37,246 nucleotides of DNA from Hyphococcus sp. (GTDB lineage: Bacteria > Pseudomonadota > Alphaproteobacteria > Caulobacterales > Parvularculaceae): the NCBI GenBank assembly GCA_021604585.1, contig BQJG01000032.1, positions 1 to 37,246 on the forward strand. Direction: 5' to 3'. The notes beneath the pieces are model-generated. The model was not told the origin of the DNA, made no database searches, and was given only the letters and a program-made list of their open reading frames with translations. Below, piece by piece: positions 15,550 through 23,283 of this stretch. The position numbers and the translations under genes were made by a program. The first letter of the stretch is position 1. The number at the start of each line of letters is the position of its first letter.

Positions 15550-16851
15550 ATGAGGATGACGATGCTCCGCATGGCGGTCCTGAATGCGCGAAAGCTTATT
15601 GCACGCATAAGCGTTCCGCGCAGTCTCAATCTCTGTTCAGCGCTGTTTTGCTTTCTCCACCTGTACGCCTGTGGTCAGGGTGATGGCGGCGGCGGATTTT
15701 TAGTTGAGGAGGTCAACAAGAAGTCCTTCTTTTACCGGGTTGAGGCGTCTTTCACCGTGCTGGAGACCGGTGAAGAGATTAAGTTCGACTATGTCGCCGG
15801 ATGCGGCGTGAAAACAACGTGGTGGCGCGCTAGCGGGCGTTCTGAGCATTCGGAGATGAGCCCGCAGAACATGATCTTGCCTACGTCAAACGGTGCGGCA
15901 ATCTTGTTGCGGACGTTGAATCTTTGCCTGGGCCTCGGGCAATATATAGGCGATGACTTTTTGCCTCTTGCGATCTGGTTTGATGACGTCAATGACCTCT
16001 CTTTCGGATGGGGCTATTCCTCTGTCGAGGCTTATCAGCGCGAGAACGCCAAGATGGCGTTCAATGGCGTGACCTATTCCAATGCCACCCATGATGAATG
16101 GGCCGAATGGTGGCGCAGCGCAGAAGAGTCATTTGAGCCTATAGGCATGCTTCCCGGTCCTTGGGGCTATGATCATTACGGGATTGCTCATGACCCACAA
16201 ATTAGAGCGATGAAGGCCCGGTTTGACGGGAGAACGATTGGCGCACGGTGTCTCGGGCTGATGCGCATCCCCTTGCCTGATGAAGTGATGGAGTATGTGG
16301 AAGCAAACTGGCCGCGCGCCTTGGAAGGCAAGCGCTATCAGGCGATCAGTGGTTGGGGTGGCCAAAAAATCGAAGGTTTGTCTGAAGTTTTGTACGCGGC
16401 GACATTTGAGGACGGGCGCGAGATGATTGACTACGATAAGGAATATAGCTTGGCTGGCCATATAAACCGCAGCGGACCTGCGGGCAGCCGATTGCGGCAG
16501 AGATATGATGTTAATCCGCTCATATTGGAAATCTTTCCGGTTTTGCCGCGATCACGTTCTACGATCCCGATGATCATTGAGCCTGCCGACGCCTACCCGC
16601 AACGGGCGTTGATTGGTCCTGAATGGCGGGGGCTGACGGCTTGCGGCGGTTATGAACCGGTTGATCGGAATATGTTTGGTGGCAGAACATCATTGGAGAC
16701 CTATGGCGAGCCGCCGTTCGATCCTGAGTTCCGCACAAAGAAGTTTCCCTTTTATATCAATGACGACCTTGTGTATGAAGAGGGTAGCCCATATCAGGCC
16801 CCTAATATCATCGACCGAGTGGAGCGAGCTATGTATCGCGAAGCGGGGTGA
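15550..16851 (+). CDS. Unknown exported protein, possible lipoprotein
   Basis: 433 residues from ATG 15550; ATG 15562 has a better-spaced GAGG and may be the real start. A basic N-region and hydrophobic core (about 22-40) end in LYACGQGDGGGG, a possible lipobox with Cys41, although tyrosine at -2 is unusual. The mature part is rich in Trp, Tyr and acidic residues (FDDVNDLSFGWGYSS, ATHDEWAEWWRS) and reads like a globular periplasmic or outer-membrane-attached protein. I recognise no domain. Its ends fit a stand-alone gene between two hairpins. It is probably not part of the Hcp-like operon because 475 bases and a hairpin lie between. Confidence 0.7.
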   Translation: MRMTMLRMAVLNARKLIARISVPRSLNLCSALFCFLHLYACGQGDGGGGFLVEEVNKKSFFYRVEASFTVLETGEEIKFDYVAGCGVKTTWWRASGRSEHSEMSPQNMILPTSNGAAILLRTLNLCLGLGQYIGDDFLPLAIWFDDVNDLSFGWGYSSVEAYQRENAKMAFNGVTYSNATHDEWAEWWRSAEESFEPIGMLPGPWGYDHYGIAHDPQIRAMKARFDGRTIGARCLGLMRIPLPDEVMEYVEANWPRALEGKRYQAISGWGGQKIEGLSEVLYAATFEDGREMIDYDKEYSLAGHINRSGPAGSRLRQRYDVNPLILEIFPVLPRSRSTIPMIIEPADAYPQRALIGPEWRGLTACGGYEPVDRNMFGGRTSLETYGEPPFDPEFRTKKFPFYINDDLVYEEGSPYQAPNIIDRVERAMYREAG

Positions 16852-16854
16852 CCA

Positions 16855-16881
16855 AGCTAGATTTGAAGTTCAAATCTAGCT
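16855..16881. terminator. Perfect inverted repeat between convergent genes
   Basis: Thirteen-base arms (16855-16867 and 16869-16881) are perfectly complementary around a single G. In RNA this makes a stem of about 12 pairs with a tight loop, starting 3 bases after one stop and ending 34 bases before the convergent stop. It can act on both strands. The lack of a T-run makes intrinsic termination uncertain. Confidence 0.55.
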
Positions 16882-16915
16882 AAGTCCTAAAATGAGAAAT
16901 ATTTGCTGACGATGT

Positions 16916-17881
16916 CTAAAACACCCGGTCCACCGGCGCGCCGGTTTCAAAAAACGCATTGATGTTCGCCAGCACGCGCGCCGCCATGGCCGCGCGGCTT
17001 TCCCATGTGGCCGAGGCGATATGCGGCAGGCAGAACACATTCGGTAGCGCATAAAGATCTTCGCGGATCGGGTGGGGTTCGGTTTCAAACACATCGAGCC
17101 CGGCGGCGAAAATGCGCCGCGACTTCAGCGCCTCGATCAGCGCGGACTCGTCGATTACCGGCCCGCGCGAAATGTTGATGATCACTGCGGACGGCTTCAT
17201 TGTTTCAATGGCTGCCGCATCGATCAGATGATGGGTCTCCGGCTTGTGCGGGCAATGCAGCGAGATGATGTCGGCTTCTTTTAACAGCGCTTCCAGCGAC
17301 ACCGCGCGCGCGCCATAGGCCGCGTCAATCTCGGGCGACGGACGCGGGGTTGTATAGATAATATTGAGATCAAAACCTTTCGCGCGCTTTGCGACTTCCT
17401 TACCAACATTGCCCATGCCGACAATGCCAAGCGTGCGGCCGGTCACGCGCTGCCCCCAGCTGTCAGGAGTCAGCATGCCGCGCCCCTCGCCCGTGCGTGC
17501 AATATCAAGTCCCTCGCGGAAACGGCGGCAGGCGGCGATAATCAGCCCCATGGTCGCATCCGCCAGACATGCGGTCGTCACTTCCGGCGTGTTGGAGACG
17601 GCGATGCCGCGCTGCTTCGCGGCGGAGAGGTCGATGTGATCGACGCCGACGCCAATGGACGCGATCAGCTTTACGCTTTGCGGCAATCGCTGGATGAAAT
17701 TTTCATCCATATCGTCAAAGGCGGTTGCGAAAATTGCTTCCGCCCCTTCCGCCAGTGCGGGGAATTCGCCGGGCTCGATCACAACGCTTTCGGGTTCGCG
17801 AACCTCGTATTTCATCTTCAACATACCGGCGAGCGCGCCAGGTAATTGCCGCGGCGTGGCGATAATGCGTTTTTCCGTCAT
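16916..17881 (-). CDS. D-2-hydroxyacid dehydrogenase (glyoxylate/hydroxypyruvate reductase-like)
   Basis: 321 residues from ATG 17881 (MTEKRIIATP); the open frame extends upstream to 17962 but homology starts here. It interconverts 2-oxo acids and D-2-hydroxy acids with NAD(P)H. The Rossmann loop GMGNVG is at 155-160. The catalytic set is Arg239 (ISRGPVID), Glu268 (DVFETEP) and His287 (LPHIAS). GVGVDHIDL at 77-85 is typical of the glyoxylate/hydroxypyruvate reductase branch, though substrate cannot be fixed from sequence. After the Rossmann loop a TTPRPSP segment suggests NADP preference, which is inference. It diverges from the paraoxonase-like gene with 169 bases between them. Confidence 0.93.
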   Translation of the reverse strand: MTEKRIIATPRQLPGALAGMLKMKYEVREPESVVIEPGEFPALAEGAEAIFATAFDDMDENFIQRLPQSVKLIASIGVGVDHIDLSAAKQRGIAVSNTPEVTTACLADATMGLIIAACRRFREGLDIARTGEGRGMLTPDSWGQRVTGRTLGIVGMGNVGKEVAKRAKGFDLNIIYTTPRPSPEIDAAYGARAVSLEALLKEADIISLHCPHKPETHHLIDAAAIETMKPSAVIINISRGPVIDESALIEALKSRRIFAAGLDVFETEPHPIREDLYALPNVFCLPHIASATWESRAAMAARVLANINAFFETGAPVDRVF

Positions 17882-18050
17882 GCGCGCCTCATGGTTGTCA
17901 CAAACGTCGAATATTCTCCACCATGCCCGGAAATTGCCTGAAAATCCAAGCGGCTGGCGCATATGGCCTGTCTGCGGTAACGTGCGAAGGATTGGGTTGA
18001 ACTGGGGCTGGAAGGCGCCGCTTTCTCGAGGCGGCTGGTTGAGGCGTATT

Positions 18051-19145
18051 ATGCGCTATGTGTGGATGGGTTTAGCGGCGCTGGCGATTATCATGGCCGG
18101 GCGTTTTGCTTATCACGTAATCCCGGCTTCCGGCGCCTTCGCCAAGCTTGAGACAAAACTCGTCGATCAGTGCCGCCGCGTCGATATTGCGCCGGGAACC
18201 GAAGACGTCACCATCGATCCTGATCTGAAACTTGCTTTCATTTCCGCCGCTGATCGTCGGTTCTGGTATGAAGGCGTAGAGGCGGACCACGTGAACCCGC
18301 TGAACGGCATTTACGCCCTCAGCATGGACGGTTCTGACGCGGTGCGGCGCGTGTCGCCTGCGATGAAGAATTTCCTCCCCCACGGCATTAGCTTGTGGCG
18401 CGGCGAAAACGGCGAAAAACGCCTGTTCGTGATCAATCACCCGCCAACGGGTGAAGAGCTTGTCGAGATTTTCGATGTGGGCCCCGCAGGCGTGCTCACG
18501 CATCTTGAAACCATATCCTTCGCGGCGATGCATTCGCCCAATGACATTGTCGCCGTCGGCCCGCGTCAGTTTTACGCCAGCAATGACCGGCGCTTTGACA
18601 AGGGGCCGTTGTCGCTGCTCGAATCCTATCTCGCGTTGCCGATCACGGATGTCGTTTATTATGACGGTCAGACGGGCCGCTCCGTTCTTGGCGGGCTGGT
18701 CTACGCCAATGGCATCAATAAATCGATTGATGGCAAGGTCATTTACATCGCCGAACTGTTGAAGCGGCGCATTGGCGTCTTCACGCGCAATGAACAAACC
18801 GGCGCGCTCAAGCGCGTCAAAAACCTGAACGTCAACACCGCACCCGATAATATCGAAGTCTCCCGCGATGGCGCGCTTTGGGTTGCCGGGCATTCAAAGA
18901 TTTTCGATTTCGTTGAACACGCCAATGACGCCAGCGCCATCGCGCCATCGCATGTGATCCGGGTCAACCCGCGCAATGGCGTGACCTCTGATGTGCTGAT
19001 TTCCGTCAATGGCGAAATCAACGCCTCATCCGTCGGCGCCGTCTGGGACAATACGCTGATCGTCGGCGCCGTTTTTGACGGCCACGTCATGGTCTGTCCG
19101 ATGCTGGAAATCCTGTTGCGCGGGCCATCGACCGGAACGCAATAG
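18051..19145 (+). CDS. Paraoxonase/arylesterase (PON) family lactonase
   Basis: 364 residues against 355 in human PON1. It starts with a hydrophobic helix (about 4-20) like PON1's retained N-terminal anchor. The six-bladed propeller carries the PON1 sites at nearly the same spacing: calcium ligands Glu51-Asp52, Asn164-Asp165, Asn220 and Asp266-Asn267, and the catalytic dyad His111 (LPHGIS) and His130 (INHP). Cys41 and the Cys in HVMVCPM near the end correspond to the Cys42-Cys353 disulphide. NDIVAVG and YIAELL are also shared. Known PONs are calcium-dependent lactonases. ATG 18051 follows GAGG. The gene is convergent with the M1 peptidase, with one base between stops. The natural substrate is unknown. 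Confidence 0.93.
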   Translation: MRYVWMGLAALAIIMAGRFAYHVIPASGAFAKLETKLVDQCRRVDIAPGTEDVTIDPDLKLAFISAADRRFWYEGVEADHVNPLNGIYALSMDGSDAVRRVSPAMKNFLPHGISLWRGENGEKRLFVINHPPTGEELVEIFDVGPAGVLTHLETISFAAMHSPNDIVAVGPRQFYASNDRRFDKGPLSLLESYLALPITDVVYYDGQTGRSVLGGLVYANGINKSIDGKVIYIAELLKRRIGVFTRNEQTGALKRVKNLNVNTAPDNIEVSRDGALWVAGHSKIFDFVEHANDASAIAPSHVIRVNPRNGVTSDVLISVNGEINASSVGAVWDNTLIVGAVFDGHVMVCPMLEILLRGPSTGTQ

Positions 19146-19146
19146 G

Positions 19147-21093
19147 TTACTTTGCAAAAATCCCGTCAATGCGGCGCTGGGCGATCGGATGATAGCCGGC
19201 GCGCGCGCGCTCATAGACAGCCGCCGCCCATTCACGGCGGCCGCTATCGATCAGGCTTGCATATAAGGGATAGATAAACTTGCCGCGCCCAACCTGCATC
19301 AGGAACGCGTCGAGCGGCTCAAACGCAGGTTCATAGCCGGCCGGGATCGCTTTTTGATACCAGGCATTGGCGATTTCGGCATTGTGCGATGTCGAGAGAT
19401 TGAATCGCCCATCCAGCGCTGCAAATTGCTCCGTGGTCATCGTATCCGGCAGGGCGCCGATGAAGTAAAGCCATTCATGCGCGGTCCAGGCGCTGGTTTC
19501 CAGCCCGCCCACATCGCCGCCGCCCAGCCATGCATCAAGCTGCGCCTGCACTTTGTCGAAAGCATCCGACTGCGGGTCTTCAATGCTGTCCGGAAAGCCC
19601 GGTTTGTAAACCCAATCGTTGATTTCTTCTTTCGACACCTTGTCCGGATGCACCGACCAGAGATTGTCTTCGAAATAGGTCAGAAAGTCTTCAGTCGTAA
19701 TCGACTGAAATGCGTAGTGATCAAAATAGGATTTAAGGAAGGCGTCGAAATCCTCGCGGCCAAAGCGCGTCTCCAGAAATTTCAAAAAGAACATGCCGCC
19801 CACATAAGAGACATCGCTGAAGGAATCGTCCGGGTGTCCGATATCGTCCGGCATTTTCAATTGAGTCAGCTCCGGGCGCGGCGCTGCTGCGATATCCTCC
19901 AAAAGCGACTGCTTATCGAGATAACGCTCCATCACCGCGCGATCGTTCCCGTAAAGCGCTTCCATGGTCCGGTTTTCGACATAGCTGGTGAAGCCTTCAT
20001 TCAGCCATGCGTCGCGCCATGTGGCGTTTGTCACCAGGTTGCCGGACCATGAATGCGCAAGCTCATGCGCCACCACATTGGTCAGACTTTTGTCGCCGGC
20101 GATCAGCGTTGGCGTCATAAAGGAAAGGCGCGGGTTTTCCATGCCGCCAAACGGAAAGCTCGGCGGCAGGACAATCAAATCATAGCGCCCCCAGCGATAA
20201 GGCCCGTAAAGTTTTTCGATGGCGTCGACCATTTTCGGCGTGTCGGAAAACTCTTCAGCCGACGCGTCGACAATATAATCCTCCGCATAGACGCCAACCT
20301 TTTCACTGACCGGCTTAAATTCAATGTCGCCAATCGCCAGCGCCAGCAGATATGACGGGATCGGTTGCGACATGCGGAAAGAATAATCTCCGTCGCGCAC
20401 GCCGCTTTCATCCTGCCGCGCACTCATAATCGCGATCAATTCCGGCGGCGTCGTGACATGTGCGTCATAGGTGATGCGAACCGCCGGCGTATCCTGCAGC
20501 GGAACCATGGTGCGCGCATTGAGCGGCTGGAACTGTGTGAACAGGAACGGATATTCCTTGCCCGCAGTCTGTTCCGGCGCCAGCCACTGAATGCCTTCCG
20601 CTTGCGGGCTGGTGACATATGTGACGCGCACCTGGTCAGCGCCCTCGGGCAGCGTGATTTCAAAACGCGAGCCCATAGTCTCATCGTCGGGGCCCATCTT
20701 GTAACCGGCGGTCAGCCAGTCGCCGTCCACATGCGCCTCAACCGTTTTCACATCGAGATCGTTGGCGTCGAGCACCAGCGCATTCACGCCCTCCGCAAGG
20801 CGTTCAAAGTCGAGCGTCGCTTCGCCGGAAATCATGTGCGTCTCGAAATCGACGGCGAGATCGAGATCAACATGCGTGACGCGAATGTCGTTGTAGTTGG
20901 AGTAGGTGAAGTAATCCCGCGCATCCGTTTCGCTCAGCGCGCCCCATGTCGCCTCGGTCTCTACACCCGGTTCGGTCGAGCTTGCGTCATCGGCTTCATA
21001 GGTGATTTCGCCCTCGTCGCTGCCGGATTTTTGTGAACAGGCCGCGATGGCAGCGACAGAGGAAGCGAGCAACAGGATGCGGGTGAATGACAT
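19147..21093 (-). CDS. M1 family aminopeptidase lipoprotein (LTA4 hydrolase-like)
   Basis: 648 residues. It has a signal peptide with lipobox IAAC and lipidated Cys19, followed by an acidic linker, so it is a membrane-anchored periplasmic enzyme. The zinc site is HELAH (343-347) plus Glu366 in LNEGF, with exactly the 18-residue spacing of M1. The exopeptidase motif GGMEN (316-320) binds the free N-terminus of substrates. The C-terminal helical part (about 500-648) matches the leukotriene-A4-hydrolase-like branch. It probably trims peptides in the periplasm. The ATG at 21093 follows GGGGTTCCCT-like context only, so the site is not strong, but the signal peptide fixes the start. Confidence 0.95.
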   Translation of the reverse strand: MSFTRILLLASSVAAIAACSQKSGSDEGEITYEADDASSTEPGVETEATWGALSETDARDYFTYSNYNDIRVTHVDLDLAVDFETHMISGEATLDFERLAEGVNALVLDANDLDVKTVEAHVDGDWLTAGYKMGPDDETMGSRFEITLPEGADQVRVTYVTSPQAEGIQWLAPEQTAGKEYPFLFTQFQPLNARTMVPLQDTPAVRITYDAHVTTPPELIAIMSARQDESGVRDGDYSFRMSQPIPSYLLALAIGDIEFKPVSEKVGVYAEDYIVDASAEEFSDTPKMVDAIEKLYGPYRWGRYDLIVLPPSFPFGGMENPRLSFMTPTLIAGDKSLTNVVAHELAHSWSGNLVTNATWRDAWLNEGFTSYVENRTMEALYGNDRAVMERYLDKQSLLEDIAAAPRPELTQLKMPDDIGHPDDSFSDVSYVGGMFFLKFLETRFGREDFDAFLKSYFDHYAFQSITTEDFLTYFEDNLWSVHPDKVSKEEINDWVYKPGFPDSIEDPQSDAFDKVQAQLDAWLGGGDVGGLETSAWTAHEWLYFIGALPDTMTTEQFAALDGRFNLSTSHNAEIANAWYQKAIPAGYEPAFEPLDAFLMQVGRGKFIYPLYASLIDSGRREWAAAVYERARAGYHPIAQRRIDGIFAK

Positions 21094-21175
21094 GGGCGGG
21101 GTTCCCTAAAACAACTGATTTTGAGGGAAACTAGCGGGCGCGTGGGAAGGGGGCAAGCGCAGTCGCCCCGCCCTC

Positions 21176-22864
21176 TTAATCAAGTTCGGGCGGCGGCGGA
21201 GTCCTGCGGGTGTATGTCGTGTCCATCGGCGCCCCTCCGCCGACATTCAGCGAGGTGTCCAGCGTGGTTTTTGAACAGGCGTAATCCATGACTTGGACGC
21301 CGCCGCCAGCCTGCGCCACCGGAATTTCACCATGGGGGGTCCTGACAGTGCCCTGCATTCCGCCAGCGTCCTGACAAATGGCGAGTTTTTTTTCGGGCCG
21401 AGAAACAGACCAGCGGCCTGCGGCGGGCATCGCTTGACCATCCGCAGACGCTCGTTCATCGCCCAGCACCATTTCCATGCTCGTAGCGAAAGATTTGGCA
21501 TAGTAAACACCGCGCTCATCGAAGCTAATCATACGCTGGCCGGGATCTGCGGCGGTGATCGGCAACCCTTGCGCCCGCATCCATTCGATCGGCCCGCCGC
21601 CGGTCATCTCCCATTCGCCGATGAGGCAAATATCGATTTCTTCACTGTCGTTGCAGGGCTCGCAGGAGCGGATGCGCCGGACTTCCAGTTCTACATTTTG
21701 CGGCGCATCGCCCGTATTGATTGCGGCGAACCGATAACGCACCTCGCCCGCGCCTTCTGTATCGATCTCATCCGGGAGGTCGCCCCAAGCGCGCGCGCTG
21801 TCGCGCCTTGCGCCCAAATTGACGTCGCGCGGGCGCAACTCGTTCTCCCACGCGCCACATTCATAGGTCAGCCAGCCATGATTGACCGCAAAGGGCTGTA
21901 GCGTGAAGCGCTCCGTACGCGTTGCATTGAAAGCGTATGTATTTCCCTCATTGGAGAAGAGCAACAGACCGCCGCTCGGCAACCTTATCGAACGATCGGC
22001 ATATGCCTCTATGAAATGCAGCCAGTCTTCATCGCTGAGCGTAGCGCGCATAGCATCACGCTGCGCCGCGTCGGTATTCACATCCGCCATCTGGTGAAGA
22101 AAAGGCATTAGCTGCGACGGCCCGCGTTCTTCATGAAACCAGAAGAAAAATATCGTCGCGCCGTAAGTGTAATCGTAAAGCGGCGCGTTGGCGTCGACGC
22201 CGTTTTCAAAATTCTGCGCACGGCCGCGGGCGACGACGCTGTCCGGCGCGGCGAGCGCGGCAAAATAATCCGCCGATCCTTCTGTCCACCATGCGCCCTC
22301 GGTCATCTGCGTGTTCAACTGCCCCGGCGTCAGCGAAGCGTTCTGAATGCAGTGAAAGATTTCATGTGCGATCACGAATGGCGTATATTCCGGTCCGCCC
22401 ATATTGCTCAGCATGTAGACATCCACAAGACATTCGCCGGTGGCGCTGGATTGCGTCAGCGCGCCGGTGTCCGCATCAGCTTCGTGATCGAGGCGTCCAT
22501 AGGTGTCATCGAGAATGAGCAGGGTGATGTCATCGACGTGATAATCGCCAAGCAGCCTCATTGCCGCCACAGCGGCGCGTGCGCCGGCTTCAACCTGCGC
22601 CAGCGACCCTTCGGCGAAAGCCCAGTCGGCGTTGATGTCGCGAATGCCGCGAATCCGGCGATTTCCGTGCGGCGTTGAATAATCGAATTCGAATTCAATG
22701 ACGCAGTTTATATCAAGCGAGGGCGCCGTAGGATCGACGCCTTCCGAACCGTCCTCAAAACCGCGCATGTAATCAGGGTCGGTGCAATCGCCGAACGAGG
22801 CCGATGCGGGCGATATTATTGCGAACAATGCGCCGACCAGAATGAGGCTGAGGAGCTTTCCCAT
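21176..22864 (-). CDS. Secreted gluzincin-like putative metalloprotease
   Basis: 562 residues with a signal peptide (1-23). A predicted zinc site is HEIFH (167-171) followed 24 residues later by WWTEGSADYF with Glu195, the gluzincin arrangement. YGATIFFFWFHE (about 228-240) is typical of the active-site helices in related proteins. The second half (about 330-562) looks beta-rich, with several cysteines (RSCEPCN, DICLIGEW), and resembles a binding or lipocalin-like segment. The C-terminus is proline-rich. I do not recognise a named family. The zinc motif gives the enzyme class, and proteolytic activity is inference. It is 82 bases upstream of the M1 peptidase on the same strand, so the two may be co-expressed. 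Confidence 0.8.
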   Translation of the reverse strand: MGKLLSLILVGALFAIISPASASFGDCTDPDYMRGFEDGSEGVDPTAPSLDINCVIEFEFDYSTPHGNRRIRGIRDINADWAFAEGSLAQVEAGARAAVAAMRLLGDYHVDDITLLILDDTYGRLDHEADADTGALTQSSATGECLVDVYMLSNMGGPEYTPFVIAHEIFHCIQNASLTPGQLNTQMTEGAWWTEGSADYFAALAAPDSVVARGRAQNFENGVDANAPLYDYTYGATIFFFWFHEERGPSQLMPFLHQMADVNTDAAQRDAMRATLSDEDWLHFIEAYADRSIRLPSGGLLLFSNEGNTYAFNATRTERFTLQPFAVNHGWLTYECGAWENELRPRDVNLGARRDSARAWGDLPDEIDTEGAGEVRYRFAAINTGDAPQNVELEVRRIRSCEPCNDSEEIDICLIGEWEMTGGGPIEWMRAQGLPITAADPGQRMISFDERGVYYAKSFATSMEMVLGDERASADGQAMPAAGRWSVSRPEKKLAICQDAGGMQGTVRTPHGEIPVAQAGGGVQVMDYACSKTTLDTSLNVGGGAPMDTTYTRRTPPPPELD

Positions 22865-23049
22865 CCGCTGAACATATCACAAGAGAGGAGAATTCAAAGC
22901 AAGGCACGGAGCCTTTGCTGCGGCCATAATCGAGACAGAGGGCGGCAAGCATTACATATCTCTTGACAGGCTCAATTCGAGCTTCGTCCAATTTAAAAAA
23001 ACCTGCGCCTGAGAGCGCTCGTTTCATCGTTCAGCAAAGGTTGCGAACC

Positions 23050-23283
23050 TTATTCCCGGCCCTCGGTCTCAAGCGCCAGCGCGTGCAGTTCGCCGCCCAT
23101 GCGGCCTTTCAATGCTCTGTACACCAACTGATGCTGCTGGACGCGGGACTTGCCGTTGAACGCCGATGAGATGATGCGCGCGCGCCAGTGGTCATTATCG
23201 CCGGCGAGATCTTCGAGTTCGATCTCCGCATCCGGCAGGGCTTCTAGGATGAGCTTTTTAATGTCTTCGCCAGCCATGGGCAT
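23050..23283 (-). CDS. bolA: BolA-family module at the end of purL, possibly also translated alone
   Basis: 77 residues from ATG 23283, the normal size of a stand-alone alphaproteobacterial BolA. The helix-turn-helix-like core reads FNGKSRVQQHQLVYRALKGR followed by MGGELHALAL, with the conserved histidines used to bind a [2Fe-2S] cluster together with a monothiol glutaredoxin. In other Alphaproteobacteria bolA often lies just downstream of purL. Here it is in frame with purL and no stop separates them. A good AAGGAG site with 9-base spacing remains before ATG 23283, so free BolA could be made as well as the fusion. A lost stop by assembly error is the main alternative. Confidence 0.85.
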   Translation of the reverse strand: MPMAGEDIKKLILEALPDAEIELEDLAGDNDHWRARIISSAFNGKSRVQQHQLVYRALKGRMGGELHALALETEGRE

